Source of the DNA: Leptodontidium sp. MPI-SDFR-AT-0119
Lineage: Eukaryota > Ascomycota > Leotiomycetes > Helotiales > Leptodontidiaceae
Assembly: GCA_020726505.1 (NCBI GenBank)
Contig: JAHLEZ010000024.1
Coordinates: forward strand, 620,001 to 684,000
Length of the DNA: 64,000 nucleotides
Reading direction: 5' to 3'
Shown here: one piece after another, positions 23,904-36,395 of the stretch
Layout of the letters: each line of letters starts with the position of its first letter
Position numbering within the stretch: the stretch's first letter is position 1
Program-made: the position numbers and the translations under genes
The notes under the pieces: generated by a model
What the model was told of the DNA's origin: nothing
The model's input: the letters and a program-made list of their open reading frames with translations, nothing else
Database searches by the model: none

Positions 23904-24116
23904 TTTGACGCTTTTGAAAACGAGTGGCCTGTATGTCGACGTCGAACTTGATACTCGAGGATGTTCGTGAGTATGCAAGAAGGAAAGCTGAGAATGCAAT
24001 TGACAACAAGGCGGGAGGGAGGGAAAAGTACCTCTTTCAAGGGAGTGATAGCACTTGTCTGGATCAGGTTGGTCGTGTGCTTGTGGCTTGTCTAATTTTT
24101 GGACTGGCTCATTACC

Positions 24117-24123
24117 TTATATA
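24117..24123 (-). promoter_or_regulatory. TATA box of the CFEM gene
   Basis: On the minus strand this reads TATATAAGG, about 215 bases before the CFEM start codon. Distance is within the fungal range if the leader is around 150 bases. Confidence 0.45.
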
Positions 24124-27100
24124 ACGGGTAAGGTCCAGGGTTTGACCAAATCACCGTTCACCTCTCGGGGCTCGCGTACCTTTTGCCAATTTCTATGGAT
24201 TCGCTCCGAGTCTAAGCAGGGTCTAGGAGCATCAATTACCACCAAATGCCAACTGCTGTCATCATCGCCACAAGTGCGAAGCAATCCACCGGGTAAAGAA
24301 TTTTGGACGGATTCGGTAAATAGAAACGACATGACATAAATTTAACCAGGAAGAAAGTACCAGGTACTCCACTTGGGAGAATCTGTAGATGCAGTGACAG
24401 TCCAACGTGGATACGAGGAGATGCAGAGATGGTCCAACATGGGGTAGCTCTAGAAAACAAAGACTGTGATTCGTTTGTTGGTATCTTGAATGGCTGCCCG
24501 TCCCTGCATGGCAACAAAAAATTCACACAACTCTGGGCATCCTTCATCTGGAGGAGCCAGTTGGTATTGATGGCGGGCGCCACTCAACGTCAACGACGAC
24601 CCACCATGATCTCGACCAAGAGCGAGGGGCTACCGAGGTCTATCAAGTCCATCTGGTTATCAAGTCGGTCTACCAGTGCAGTCGAGACATGTGCGCTACA
24701 GGGGGCTAAGGATTTGGTGCTCACTTTTCAAGGAGGAAACTCCCAGAATGGAATGGCTCTCAGCAATAGGCCGAGGTCGTCATATTCTAGGTCGGATTTA
24801 GGTTCTAGTTGGTTCAAGATCAGCCAAGCGCATCAAGCCTGGTACCTGCGTCCTCAGCCGAGAGCCAATGATCACGCTCCTTTCCCCCAACCAAAACTTA
24901 AGCGACATTCGGCCTTCTTTCTTGACATGCCCCCAGTCCACCATCGTTGTGCTGTCAGCGAAGATCATGAAGAGCGGGGGAATCAAGTGATGTGGAGAAG
25001 AAGATGCGGAGAAGAATGGAATGTTACAGGCAAGCCGAGGGCAATTCCAAATGGGACGTCATTGAGGGATGGAGATTGTCTATGAAGGAAAGGAAGTGGC
25101 AGAAGCCGACAGATAAGTTCAAAGATGTGGACAAACAATGGGTATGGGATGGTAACTATGAATCATGGATGTTGTGCCAAGACCCTGGGTCGACATTCTA
25201 GTAAGTTAGTAATTTCCTACCAAAAGTCCGGGTCGCCACATACATACACACAAGGCAGCCAAACAGCATCTTCGCAAATTTGCCTCGCTGAAATTGCGAC
25301 TGGAATCGACGAATTGAAATGAACTGTAAAATCTTGTGGAAATGAAGCAGTGCTACCAGATTCATATATCACCACTTCGCTGGCCAGAACGATATTTATC
25401 CTACCCCAAATCTCCGAAGGCTCTCGCTCTTGATGCCTCTCAATAACAAATGGCGATAGTCACTGGTCAGCATCATGGTTGAATCAAAACTTGTAAATTA
25501 GGCAACTTTCGTATTTCAACTTGATTGATCTGTTCCCTGCAGCAGGATCTTCCTCCCTACCTCCATTTTTCGTGCCCCAGGTTTCTCTTCAGCAGAAGAA
25601 TATGAGCGAGCGGGCACAGTCAGGCTTTCTTTCAGCAAGGAAATTTAGTGTCTCTTTCAGGAAACCTCCAACCGGCCGGAAAGCCCTGCAATAGGACACC
25701 GTCTGCAGGTTTGGACTGGCATTGGCCTTGGCCTTGGCCTACAGTACCACACTCTTCGAATCTGCAATTTAGATTTACCTCCATCAAATCCTTCTCCGAT
25801 TATCCAACGGCGAAAGGAAGACATGAAAAGGAAGAGTTCGTCCATCCGCTTCAGTTACCAGTTTTGAGATCCCCAACTTTCCTCGTCCATATTTGCTATC
25901 GTCACCTTATCATGACGTGAGATGGAATCTCTCACCTGGGAGAAATTGAACACACATGCATGTCGAGGGGCATTAGGCTTCAACCATTGACAATGCCCCT
26001 TGGCCGTTGAGCGCTTAAAAGGAGATTTCGGTGTTGTTGCTCGAAAACCAAGAAGCTCCGTCGTCCAATCCATGCCAATACAGGGATGGCTCGGAGAGCG
26101 GGGGTGGGGCCTGACGATCACTAACGTTGTTCGGGATACCTCCCGGGCGCACATGCTGGTGATCAAATGCTTCGTGCCGTTGATAATTGGATAAGAAAGA
26201 AACCCGTACGCTGCTGCTGCAGGCAGGGATTTTGAGCAGTAAATAAATAATCGCATGCATGAACGGGCATTGCTCCGAAAGTGTCTGTCTTCTGGAGGGT
26301 TGCGACTTCTCCCCGCATCACGATGAACAAGGCATATTCCGACGATCGGAAAGTTTACTCGCTCCACTACAAAAGTGCAGCGTAGGCGGCGTGCACTAGG
26401 CATGAGTTAGAGCTTCACGATCTAAGCTCTGAGGTCAAGATATCGGATGAGATAAGAGCCGTAGCTGGAGCAACAACCTTTCCTACAGCCAGGTCTAAGA
26501 GCCGGACTATTAAGGTTGAGTTTGACCAGGAACACAGCAACGGCAGCTTCAGGGGAGTTCTGTACCGTGCCATTCTCGGACTTATCGCGGAACCACAGTT
26601 TTTATTTCAAGGACCACCAGGGCCTGGTCGGAAGAGGCGTGGTTAGTCGTCCAATGAATGCTCGCTTGTTTTCATAATATTACCCTTTTTCGCTTAGCCC
26701 AACCGAGAAAACACGGGATGACGGTCCAACCAAGCCTTTTCCCCTTGCGGGTGCAGTTTCCCCGCCATCCACATGCTAACAACCTCGGTGCAACGCTACT
26801 GGATCTCGACTCTCCAACCGAAATGATCAACTTGTCAATCATGCGCCAATCATCGGTAGCATGTGAAAGATAGGAGCTGAGATGGGTCCGACGGCGTCGA
26901 ATTCGTTGGTTTTTTTGATGGACGATAGCAAACTATTCGCAGCTAATGCTGCAATGCACGAATCCCATACTTTGGATCTTCTGAGTTGATCCATTTCGAG
27001 AGCTTGATGTGTTCGAATGAATAACCTAGACCGGAATAATAGTAGATACCAAAACTCCGGAAAAGTAGTTAATTGCTTTCCGGCCCACCTTGAATAATCC

Positions 27101-27187
27101 TGTTGCGCTCTTGGCGGACCCCTCGTCAGAATTTCCTGGGCCCCGCAAGCATCGGTCTTTGACCTCAATTCAGACTGTATCGCGATC

Positions 27188-27208
27188 TCGTCGTCGTCGT
27201 CGTCGTCG
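27188..27208. repeat. TCG triplet repeat just before an ATG
   Basis: Seven TCG units end five bases before the acyltransferase start codon. They sit in the 5' leader, out of the coding part. Confidence 0.8.
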
Positions 27209-27213
27209 CATTC

Positions 27214-28737
27214 ATGTCGAACTACAACCCAGACTCGCCGACCAACTGGCACAAGGTCAACATGGCGCACGAGAACGACAATGTGCTGGAGAAGGGATAC
27301 TGGCAGAGCAATAAAGCCGAGTCAAAAATTCCTCTGCACACTCGAGCTCTTCATAAATTTCTGGATTTCGTCCGGCCGATGATTTTGACCAAAGCTCCCG
27401 CAACGAAGAAACCGCTGTCCCGAACTGGATACCTGGATGGTCTGAGAGGATTTGCAGCTTTCTTGGTGTACTGGCAGCATCACAATTCGTGGGTGCGAGA
27501 GACCAGTGGTGATGATGAGATTTTCGAGAATGGATTTGGATATACGGGCAAACACTATTTCGCAACGTTCCCATTCATACGAGTATTCTTCACTGGAGGA
27601 CATTTCGCGGTACCAGTTTTCTTTGTCATTTCCGGATATGTGCTCTCTGCAAAGCCCCTGAGTTTGATGCAGTCGGGGGAGAGCATGAAATTATTGGATA
27701 ATCTCTCGTCCGCACTGTTCAGACGTTGGATGCGTCTTTGGATTCCGGTAGCGATAACGACATACATCTACATGACGATGGCTCACTATCCCGGCTTCTA
27801 CACGGACGACTACTTCCACAAGGCGACATACCGAGAGGAGATTTGGGAATGGTATTCCAACATCAAGAACTTCAGTTTCATATTCGATACCAGTGGGAAT
27901 CCCTTCTTTCCTTACAATGGTCACATCTGGACCATCCCCCAGGAATTCAAAGGATCGATTGCCGTCTACGTCGCTCTCGTCTCGTTTTCGAGATTCCCCA
28001 GAAACTCACGATTGCTTGCTGAATTGGTACTTATCTGGTATTTCATCTGGGTCACTGATGGATGTTTCTTCGCCATGTTCATAGCCGGCATGTTACTTTG
28101 CGATTTGGACCTCCTGGCAATCAACAACGACCTACCCCGATTCATCAAGAGGCTCGAGCCTTACAAACAGATCATCTTCTACCATCTTCTCATCATCGGA
28201 TTGTACCTCAGCGGTGTCCCAGCTCGCAACATGGATATGAACAACGTCTGGAAAGCCAGGGGGTGGTACTACCTCGCATATCTCAAGCCGCAAGCTACTT
28301 TCGACTACAAATGGTTCTACCTATTCTGGGCTGCGACTTTCACCACGGCAGCGATCCCTCGCATCGGATGGCTCAGGCGATTCTTCGAGGGTAGGTTCTG
28401 TCAGTACCTGGGCAAGATTTCTTTCGGTCTCTATTTGGTCCACGGGCCAGTGATTTTCATTCTCGCCGACAGACTTTATAGCGCGGTTGGATTTGTGCGG
28501 ATCAGACACTTGAAGAACATGCCGCAGTGGCCGAACGCCTTCCCCTTGTCTATGGCAGGACCACTTGGATTGGAGTTCGCATTCCTTGCACCGCATATCA
28601 TTCTCTTGCCTGTTACCTTCTGGTTGGCTGAGATCACGACGAGATTTATTGACGAACCGAGCGTCAAGTTTGCGCAGAATTTGTACAGGAGACTTGCGAG
28701 TGGATCGGCTCCTTCAGGGCCATCTCTTAAGATGTAG
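27214..28737 (+). CDS. Acyltransferase-3 family integral membrane protein
   Basis: Intronless, 507 aa. The acyltransferase-3 (PF01757) signature begins at about residue 72 with RTGYLDGLRGFAAFLVYWQH; the His pair at 89-90 corresponds to the catalytic His of the family. Then follow FFTGGHFAVPVFFVISGYVLS (with the F-x-I-S-G-Y motif), RRWMRLWIPVAITTYIYM, HIWTIPQEFKGSIAVYVALVSF, and FCQYLGKISFGLYLVHGPVIF near the end. About ten membrane segments. Family members transfer acyl groups to sugars, sterols or other small molecules within membranes. The acceptor is unknown here. The first 60 residues are hydrophilic and cytosolic. The start at 27214 follows the TCG repeat and is the first in-frame ATG. 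Intact and well biased, so probably expressed. Confidence 0.9.
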   Translation: MSNYNPDSPTNWHKVNMAHENDNVLEKGYWQSNKAESKIPLHTRALHKFLDFVRPMILTKAPATKKPLSRTGYLDGLRGFAAFLVYWQHHNSWVRETSGDDEIFENGFGYTGKHYFATFPFIRVFFTGGHFAVPVFFVISGYVLSAKPLSLMQSGESMKLLDNLSSALFRRWMRLWIPVAITTYIYMTMAHYPGFYTDDYFHKATYREEIWEWYSNIKNFSFIFDTSGNPFFPYNGHIWTIPQEFKGSIAVYVALVSFSRFPRNSRLLAELVLIWYFIWVTDGCFFAMFIAGMLLCDLDLLAINNDLPRFIKRLEPYKQIIFYHLLIIGLYLSGVPARNMDMNNVWKARGWYYLAYLKPQATFDYKWFYLFWAATFTTAAIPRIGWLRRFFEGRFCQYLGKISFGLYLVHGPVIFILADRLYSAVGFVRIRHLKNMPQWPNAFPLSMAGPLGLEFAFLAPHIILLPVTFWLAEITTRFIDEPSVKFAQNLYRRLASGSAPSGPSLKM

Positions 28738-31700
28738 AATTAGATTGGGAATGGAAATTGGAATGGGAACGGAGGTTTGGATAGGCGTTTTTGTTTTGCA
28801 CGTAGATGGGCTGGGTAATAGAAAATGTCCCTGGATGTACCGCTTCATGTACATATCTTTTGGAAATGCTATAAGATACCTTCAGAATCGCTTGTATCAA
28901 TACCGTCTCTTATCGTTTGAGTGCCTCTCAGCCCGCCACTCAAGGCCTAGACAGGTGCCCTACAAATTCCATGATACTGTAGCCCAGCACTGGCCGCCAA
29001 CGGGACGAGACAGTGGAGAGCTGAGTAGTCAGAAAACGTGGCTCCTCTAGTAACTTTGAACCCGACTGCGCCAGAGATAGCTTCCCTTCGGGCGAACTTT
29101 ATCCTTAAGGCTCTAGAGACCGTCGAACTTTGTTCCCCCTGAGATCTTTGTCAGGTCTTCATCAGCTAGATTTCTCAATCGGGGTTTCCGCGTCGGCCTT
29201 TCCCTTCGGATTTTGCTTTTTATTCTAGCCTTGAATATGGACAGATGAGATGGGAGAGGCAGCCAGATGGAAGAGGTCGGGTATCTGATGTCACAACCAT
29301 CGCAGATCCTACTGGCATTTGCTTCATCGCCAATGTACCCGGAGAGGGAAGGAGGCTCCTGGCCTGATGGATGCAGAAGCAGGACCATATCTAGAGCGTA
29401 AATGGATTCCGTGTAAAACTGAAGTGTTTATGACCCCAGTACTGGCGTCTAACGCTTCTATTTTGAATACACTTCAGAAAGATATAGACGCAGTGAGCAC
29501 TCGAGAGGTCCGGCCTCTGTTCAATTGATCATGTATTATTGTTACAAGGTATGCTCGCATTCAAGCCTGGCATTAACTTGTTACTTCCAAGAAGGAATGA
29601 GTTGATTCGAAGGTTATTTCCAGGCCGAGAGCGGATGAAAGCCCTAGTACGGAGTTGACATCAATATCAAAGGCTCGGAAGAGCAGGACAATTGCAACGA
29701 TTCATAAGGCAAAAATATTAATATTGACTGCACGGTGACTGCACGGTGGCTGAAAATGGTAGAGCTTCCGTAAATATGATGCAATTTGGTGTATCAAAAC
29801 CGTGGAAGGCCATGGGCAGCATGTATACATGGTTAAACGCTGCTAGGGGCAAAGATCCAAACTCAATTGGTTCACACATTTAAACGACATGGAGCATACA
29901 TTCTAAAATAATCAACGGATGCAGCGATGAGTTTTTTGTACGGTAAATTGATTATCATCAGTCCTTCAATTCTCAACAGTGACGCCTTGGAGTTTCCCGT
30001 AACACACAATTCAGACAAGCGAGCCCCTATTCTCAACTAAAACACCACCCCCTCCAGAAGCGACGAACACACAATAACCTGCCGAGGCCTCTACGGCATC
30101 TCCGAATGATCCTTGCATAACTAGATACCCTGAGAATTCTCTTTCCATTAATTCTCCAACTCGAGAGGGCCCATGACTTCACAAACTCCCGTTCATATCC
30201 AGAAATCGTGCTTGGCGAGTATCAATGTCACATTCCGAAAATAGGAATGACCCGTGGCAATGATAGAAAATCAGAACAGGCCCAATCAAATGCTTTAGTT
30301 CGAGGTTGTAATTCAGCATCGTATCCCTACCTTGAATCGAAGAGCGATCTCCGCTTCGAAGCAGCCTGCTAAACAACTAAATCGTCTTTCGGAACTTCGG
30401 GACGGCGAGCAGAAAATTGAGATACATAATACCGGTAATAGATAGTCCTAGAGGGCCAAAAAAATCATGAATGATCTTATTGGAAGATGAAGAGACGTAT
30501 TGCACACTGTATTCCAGAGAAGAGACTAATGAAATTTGACCCAGAAACGCTGACCTGGTCGCCTAAACGGGAACCACAATCAACAAGCTGCTACTTGCTT
30601 GATTTTGGCAAAAATGGACAGCCGCCACCAGCTGGCAATTATTAGATCAGCTGCTGGGATAACTGCTATCGCGGTACCTGATTGAAGAAATGAGCATATC
30701 TAACGAAAGCGTAATTTTAAACACAGCTTGTGCCCTAGGGATTCGGCAACTTGTCGCTTTACACATACCCAAGGCTTGATTCGCGGTCATGCAGACCCAG
30801 GCATAGAGTCAAAACTTCCGATTGGCATTTACAGTCCATTGCAAGTAATTGCAAGGAGTAGGAAAAAGCGCTTCTGCGGCTGAGGGGTGGAACAAAGCAC
30901 GCAATCCCCCCTCTGATCTTCTGATCAGTTTCCGATTTTGCTTTACATCTGTTTTCAATTCTAGCAGGAAGATTAGAAGCTGATTGACGCTAGTATCCGA
31001 GATTTTCTTTTCATCATTGACTCATGAAAAAGGAGCAGTAGAGGATCCTGATTAAACTAAGTACGAGCACAGAATTACCAGGCATGTGAAGCATTCCACC
31101 TTTTGAGGGCCCAGTTGTTAATGTCGAATCAGTCTACTCCCGACATCAAAACAACCTTACCAACCCTTAAGAAAGAGATCACAGTCCTCATACTAGTTAT
31201 AAAGACCAACACTACTTCCCGTGTCGTAAAACAAAAACAGAAATCCAAACATCCCATTTTCTCAATCATCTATCTCGAGAAGAACTAATCCAGGCAGTCC
31301 CTACCACAACAGCCATCTTCAGTTCCACCATACATATTTCCCTCTCTTCAGTTGCCCAACCTGGTCCTTCAATCATCCTCTACCTTACAAAAGACCAATG
31401 ACACCTCGCCGAAAAGAAAACATGACAGCTGAAAATTCCAGAAACGAACACGAAACACCAGAGCACTGGTAGCCACGCCACAACGAACTTCACCACAAAG
31501 AACCTCGACACTCAGAACCAAAAGATTCTCTCTCCATCTCAGCAAGAAAAACAAGCCCTCAAGAATTCTATGCAAACAGGGAAAGTCAAGCGACTATACG
31601 GATCCAAATCCTTTGGAAGCAGTTATTGCAGCCAGGTCACTGTTTTCGAGCCGAATTTGGGACACTGAACCTCCAGCTTCCAGGTCAAACAACCATGGGT

Positions 31701-31900
31701 AACGAGAACCACTCAACCACTAGGAAACCAAAATAACAAGCCATGAGAGGACTTCCCCTCGCCCTCAAGACACTTCTCAAAAGTCTACACAAGCATAAAT
31801 CGCTCGAAAATTATCTCTGTCAAGGAAATCCAAGGTATGTGCAAAAAGAACAATCATCAGCTTCATTTTCGTCATTTTACGCTCAAAAACCACCCACAAC
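28738..31900. other. 3.2-kb stretch without recognisable genes
   Basis: No coding gene supported. A short tandem duplication of TGACTGCACGG lies at about 29725-29750. The right end (31300-31900) is the probable 3' region of arp2. The rest is AT-rich, with only short frames. Confidence 0.45.
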
Positions 31901-33234
31901 CTATCTAGGACCGAGCTTTTCTAACGCCCGTGATCCCTGTTCTTCCCATTCGGCCTTGGATATCCACATATTCTCTTTGTCCGCCATGATGTTCGCCAAT
32001 ACCGCGCCACCCAAGAAAACCATATGTCTTCTCCTCGGCGGATCCTCGATACGGACCTTGAACTTGCTCAATCGCTCAGGGTTTCCGCCTAGGACCTTAG
32101 TGAGCCAGAGCTGCTTCAATTCCTTCTCCAATCGTGAGGGTAAGCCTGGGTACATGCTGCTTCCACCGGAGAGGACAATGGCTTTGAAGAGGGAGGAGCG
32201 CACATCCACATCGGCGGCTTGGATGGTGTTGAAGAGGAATTCGGCGATGCCTGGTTGTTCGACGTCGACGAGGTGGGGTTGGAAGAGACATTCTGGGGCT
32301 TCGAAACGTTCGCTGCCGACGCGGATTACGCGGCCATCTGGAAGTGTGTAGCTCTCTACCAAAACCGTTGTATCCTCGCTCAATCTTTGGTCCAACTCCA
32401 AGTCGTAGGAAACGTAGCAGAGCTTCTCCTTGATCTGGCGGACTGTCTCGAAATCAGCTGTGCGGTTGAGAGCGTATCCGCGGCGGAGCAGGAGGGCAAT
32501 CAGGTTGCGGGTGACATCTCGACCTGCTACATCTAATCTGCGTGTGAGGTGGTTGAGGACGACTGATTCGTAGACGGGGACGATATGGGTAACTCCATCA
32601 CCGGAATCGACTACCACTCCAGAGCTAAGACCTATTCCAATCAGCATCCACCATAAAACCAAGCAGTCGACTACGTACCCTGCGCATAGAGGGCCAGCAC
32701 AGCTTGAATAGCCACATAAACGCCGCCAAACTGATATCTCTCAAACATGACTTCGCACATCTGCTCCCTGTTGCGCAGCGGATTCATTGGCGGCTCCGTA
32801 AGCAGGATCTTGCGCCCCGTAGTATCGACCTTCATCTTCTCGTAGAAAGTGTAGTCCCAAAGATGCTGCATATCGTCCCACTTCTTCACGATACCATTCT
32901 CCATGGGGTAGGAAACCTGGAGCATGGTTCTGGCTGCTGCGGCCTCGTCGCCGCACATGATGTCCTTGATGACGAGGCCATCGTTACCCTTCTCTTCGGA
33001 ACGTAGGATGGGTCGACCGACGATGGAAGGGTATTGGAATTCGGGGAAGTTCTGGAGAAGAGGCAATCAGCTTCGGGGATGCCTGGAGAGAGAGAGGCGC
33101 ATAGCCATACCTGAGCAGCGTATCCAACCTTGAGGAATCCGGTTCCTCCGTCCAGGACTATGGATTGAGGGTTAGTAGATGCTTCTGCGGGGGTGGTAGA
33201 GATGGGATATACCTATTGGAGGTTCCGCCGCCAT
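31901..33234 (-). CDS. arp2: Actin-related protein 2 (Arp2/3 complex)
   Basis: Exons 33234-33213 (22 bases), 33157-33111, 33051-32679 and 32631-31901 give 390 aa, the expected Arp2 length. The first exon carries only seven codons plus one base. Introns are 55, 59 and 47 bases with TACTAACC and similar branch points. Actin-fold landmarks are [13 protein letters not shown] (phosphate loop 1), FPSIVGRP-type start of subdomain 2, [18 protein letters not shown] (phosphate loop 2), and [16 protein letters not shown] (adenosine motif). Arp2-specific are MEWDDM-like [16 protein letters not shown] and the insert-poor C terminus [20 protein letters not shown]. It nucleates branched actin for endocytic patches. 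The gene is intact. Its 5' end faces the racemase-family gene across a 505-base shared upstream region. Confidence 0.96.
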
Positions 33235-33739
33235 GTTGCAGAGTGCTCGATGGTGATATGTGGAGAGGGAGGAGGTGGAGGAAGTGAAGAAGTGAGGTCG
33301 TGGGGATAGAGTTGCTTGGTGGGGGAGTTGACGAGTCTCACTCACTCACCACAGAGCAGCTGGGATGTGCAAGTGAAAGTGGCACATCCAGGCAACCGTA
33401 ATTCAAGCGAGGCGCAACTTCCCCGCCGACGAGGCTGCACGTCCAGTTAGTTGGTTTAGTTTAGCCTCGTTATTGCCGTTTTCGGACTGTTTTTGACAAG
33501 TCTCATTCGTCACTTCATGCCGAGGAATTTTTCACAAATTTTTTCAACAGCTTCCAGGTTCCCTACAAAAGTTACTCTCCGCCACACGGTCAACTTGTGA
33601 GCCCGGAAAATATATCACATCATTCAAGATTGACACGTTCCTCACTGGAAGTCCTCTTATCAGATACTCGGACAACAAGCTCCAACAAGCTTGAAGCTTC
33701 AACATCAAGACAAACAGCAACACAACAACAGCAACAACC
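33235..33739. other. Shared divergent upstream region, arp2 and racemase-family gene
   Basis: 505 bases separate the two start codons. No clear TATA box. A CACTCACTCACCAC tract and a CAACA-rich leader just before 33740 are visible. Coupled regulation is possible but not shown. Confidence 0.5.
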
Positions 33740-34528
33740 ATGGCACCCAAGAGCAAGAAGATCTTAGTGATCAACCCCAACACATCCAAGGCCATGACTG
33801 CCTCCGTCGATCAATTGATCGAGAAGCTCAACGCCGACTTCCCCACCACCACACAAATAACAACATACACTGCATCCGAAGGACCAGCCAGCATCAACAA
33901 CAGCGAGGACTGCATGACATCCGCACGCATCGTGTACGAAGACCTGCGTCCCAGACTAGAAGACTACGACGCCCATCTCGTCGCATGTTACAGTGTCCAT
34001 CCCCTCGTTGGCGGGCTGCAAGATGAAGTTCCCCATGGGATTCATGTTACGGGGATTTTCGAGGCTAGTATCACGACGGCTTTGTCGTTGTTGCCGATGC
34101 GGTATGCGGATCCTACGTTAGAGAGACTGGAGACGAGGCAGAAGTTTGGGATTGTGAGTACGGGCAAGTATTGGGAGGGGGAGCTCTCGGATGGAGTGAG
34201 AAGGTTTTTAGATCTACAGAGCGTGGATGCCACGGCAAGGTTTAAGGGCGTTGAGACGACGGGCTTGACGGCTGTGGAGTTGCATACTGCCGATCCGGAG
34301 CTGGTTAAGAGGAAGATGAAGGAGGCTACCAAGAGGTTGGTGAGGGATAGAGATATCAAGGTTATTTGTTTGGGGTGTGCGGGTATGGTGGGTATGGAGG
34401 ACGATGTTTTTGAGGCGTTGGTAGAGGAGTTGGGTGAGTATGAGGCGAAGGAGATTCATATTTTGGATGGGGTTAAGGCTGGTATTGCTTTGTTGGAAGG
34501 TTTGATGAGGACTTTGCCCAGGAAGTGA
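33740..34528 (+). CDS. Asp/Glu/hydantoin racemase family protein (DCG1-like)
   Basis: Intronless, 262 aa, with a CAACC ATGG start context. Family marks: KILVINPNTSKAMT at the N terminus, YDAHLVACYSVHPLVG with a catalytic-type Cys at about 83, and VICLGCAGMVG with the second Cys at about 212. The two Cys flank a pseudo-symmetric active site in this superfamily and deprotonate opposite faces of the substrate. Yeast DCG1 is nitrogen-repressed and adjoins allantoin genes. Here no purine-degradation gene is nearby, so the substrate (allantoin, hydantoin or amino acid) remains open. C-terminal LDGVKAGIALLEGLM is conserved. Codon third positions shift from C-rich in the first half to G-rich in the second half, which is odd but seen in several genes here. 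Confidence 0.88.
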   Translation: MAPKSKKILVINPNTSKAMTASVDQLIEKLNADFPTTTQITTYTASEGPASINNSEDCMTSARIVYEDLRPRLEDYDAHLVACYSVHPLVGGLQDEVPHGIHVTGIFEASITTALSLLPMRYADPTLERLETRQKFGIVSTGKYWEGELSDGVRRFLDLQSVDATARFKGVETTGLTAVELHTADPELVKRKMKEATKRLVRDRDIKVICLGCAGMVGMEDDVFEALVEELGEYEAKEIHILDGVKAGIALLEGLMRTLPRK

Positions 34529-34849
34529 TAACAGTGGCGAGAGAACCACAAATTATCCTCATTTCGACTTCTTGGGCATTTAAGTCCGTTTTTCAAAGCA
34601 TTTAGGAAGAAGTCCTGGCCGGCATTACGCTGCATTATCTTAGAGAGCGATGGGAACTTTGCCGAGAAAGTGATGAGAGTGTGAGGGGAGAAAAGTGTGA
34701 ACTATGCATCATCCTCATTTCCAATTCAAAGTATCATATACACCATTTCTACGCTTCATGTGAAGTCGTCAGGCCCGGCTTAATATTCTAAGAGGGACTG
34801 ATAAGAGCTTTACCGAAGGAATAAGAGAGCCGAGAGACGCTAGGTAAAG
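34529..34849. other. Convergent 3' regions
   Basis: Between two genes that end toward each other. It contains two loosely similar segments (GATGAGAGTGTGAG and GATAACAGTGGCGAG followed by CATCCTCATTTC), perhaps an old local duplication of the 3' UTR. Confidence 0.4.
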
Positions 34850-35934
34850 TCATCTCCAATCCTCCAACACCGTCTCACCCTCCACCAAACCCACAAGCCC
34901 CAAACTCCCACCCCACAAAATCCTCTGTTTCCCTTCATCCCTCGCCTCAACTGAAGCCTGTCCGATCTCACTCCCATTCAAAAACAACGCTTTAGGACAT
35001 TCCCCTAAGTCCTCCGTATCAAAACAAGCCTTGAGGACATCACCAGCAGACTTCTCATTCGTCCTCAAGATTCCATTCGGCCAGAAATACACAGCCCAGT
35101 TCTGGACAGTGGGCATGACATGAGTCCAGAGGAATTTACTGGTAGCAGAGCCGCGCTTAGTGAGTTCTGCTCCGCCCATTCCGCCGGGGTCGAGGGTGAG
35201 GATTGAGATTTTGGAGAGGGTAGGCGAGGAGTTGAGACGGCATTGGAGTTCGTACCTGGATGATGTTAGAACCCTGAAATTAAAAGTGAAAGCAGAATGT
35301 TGGTAAGGTAGAAGAAATGAACGAACATGAACATAACCAGGAGCAATTTACTAGTCCCATATCTCCGCATCCCAGCTTTCTCTTTATCTGCTCCGTCTTC
35401 ACCACCATCAGCAACACTTTTCATATCCTTAAACATTTCCCTCTCCCCATCCAGAAAAATAGAGCGATTCATCCAGTGAAATGAATCATGCAGTGCTGTG
35501 GAGATACAAATGATCCTCCCGGATTCACTATCTACAGTCCCTAGCATCAACAAGACAAACAAGAAATTGGCGAGGTAGTTCACAGCGAAATGCGATTCGA
35601 ATCCATCAATTGTGTATGTCTTCCCATCAACTTGTTGGACCGCTGCATTTAATACCATGGTACGAATGGGCGGGATTTCGCCCGAGGAGATGCGTTTCTT
35701 GAGGGCGGAGGCTGTTACTCGTACGCTGGCTAGAGAACTGAGATCGAGGGGAATAACGTGGTGGTGGGGAGACGCCGATGCTAGGATTTCTTGTAGTTTG
35801 GGGGCGGAGGAAAGGTTGCGGACTGTGTATATGCCATGGTGTGTTTGGGAGTGAGGGGAGGAGAGGAATTGAGATGTGAACGCTTTGCCTAGGCCACCGT
35901 TGGCTCCAGTGACGAGGATGCTGCCTTCAGCCAT
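34850..35934 (-). CDS. Short-chain dehydrogenase/reductase
   Basis: Exons 35934-35327 and 35255-34850 (71-base intron, TCTAAC branch) give 337 aa. Rossmann motif ILVTGANGGLGKAF at residues 6-19, adenine-ring motif PLDLSSLASV, NAAVQQ in place of the usual NNAG, ICISTALHD with the catalytic Ser, and RRYGTSKLLLVMFMYELQ with Tyr-x-x-x-Lys. The substrate pocket is formed by the second half. It resembles the WW-domain oxidoreductase/retinol-dehydrogenase-like group of fungal SDRs. Cofactor NAD or NADP cannot be told with certainty. The intron donor is GTTCGT, weaker than others in the window; it was chosen because it alone keeps the frame. Confidence 0.88.
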
Positions 35935-36395
35935 TATTGAAGTTGAGACCTAGACTGAGACCATTAGTATTCTACCATGTCCGTAGGAAGTAGGATGACT
36001 GTGTAAGTGTGTCGACAGCCTGGTGCCGGACTTTTGATATCAAGGAGCCGCAGATCGGGACCGAGGCTCTTCAACGGGGATTAGAGAGTACCGAATGTGC
36101 TCGAAGAGCCCCAGGAACAGGAGGAAGAGCAGTGATCTCGTGGTATATGTTTCCCGAATCTGCCTTACCGTGCTAAGTCGAGACTTGCCGCAGATATTCG
36201 TTGTCATGTCTGCTCGATTGATTCCGTCGGTCCAACCGTCCTCATTCTCCTCACCCACCATACTCCTGCCCCATGCACCATACACATACATCGATACCCA
36301 ATCCCTTTGTGAGACCATTGCCATTGTATTCGATACCCTCTGTAGCCATATATGTACACCGTCACGTCTTCAAGCCTGCCATCCCGTCCCAGCCA
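35935..36395. other. Intergenic stretch
   Basis: No gene recognised. SDR promoter side at left and 3' region of NDUFB7 at right; short frames only. Confidence 0.45.

Larger units (their letters stand above)
23904..27213. other. 3.3-kb gene desert
   Basis: No protein family found. The longest plus-strand frame (24429-25085, 218 codons) and the minus-strand frame 26403-25855 have no domain, no codon bias and no splice support. The beginning holds the CFEM promoter. The stretch is not obviously repeat-derived by eye. Confidence 0.45.

Noticed and set aside
24429..25085. 218-codon plus-strand frame
   Set aside because: No domain, no codon bias, no splice signals and no resemblance to any family I know.
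25855..26403. 182-codon minus-strand frame
   Set aside because: No recognisable motif; residue composition resembles random translation.
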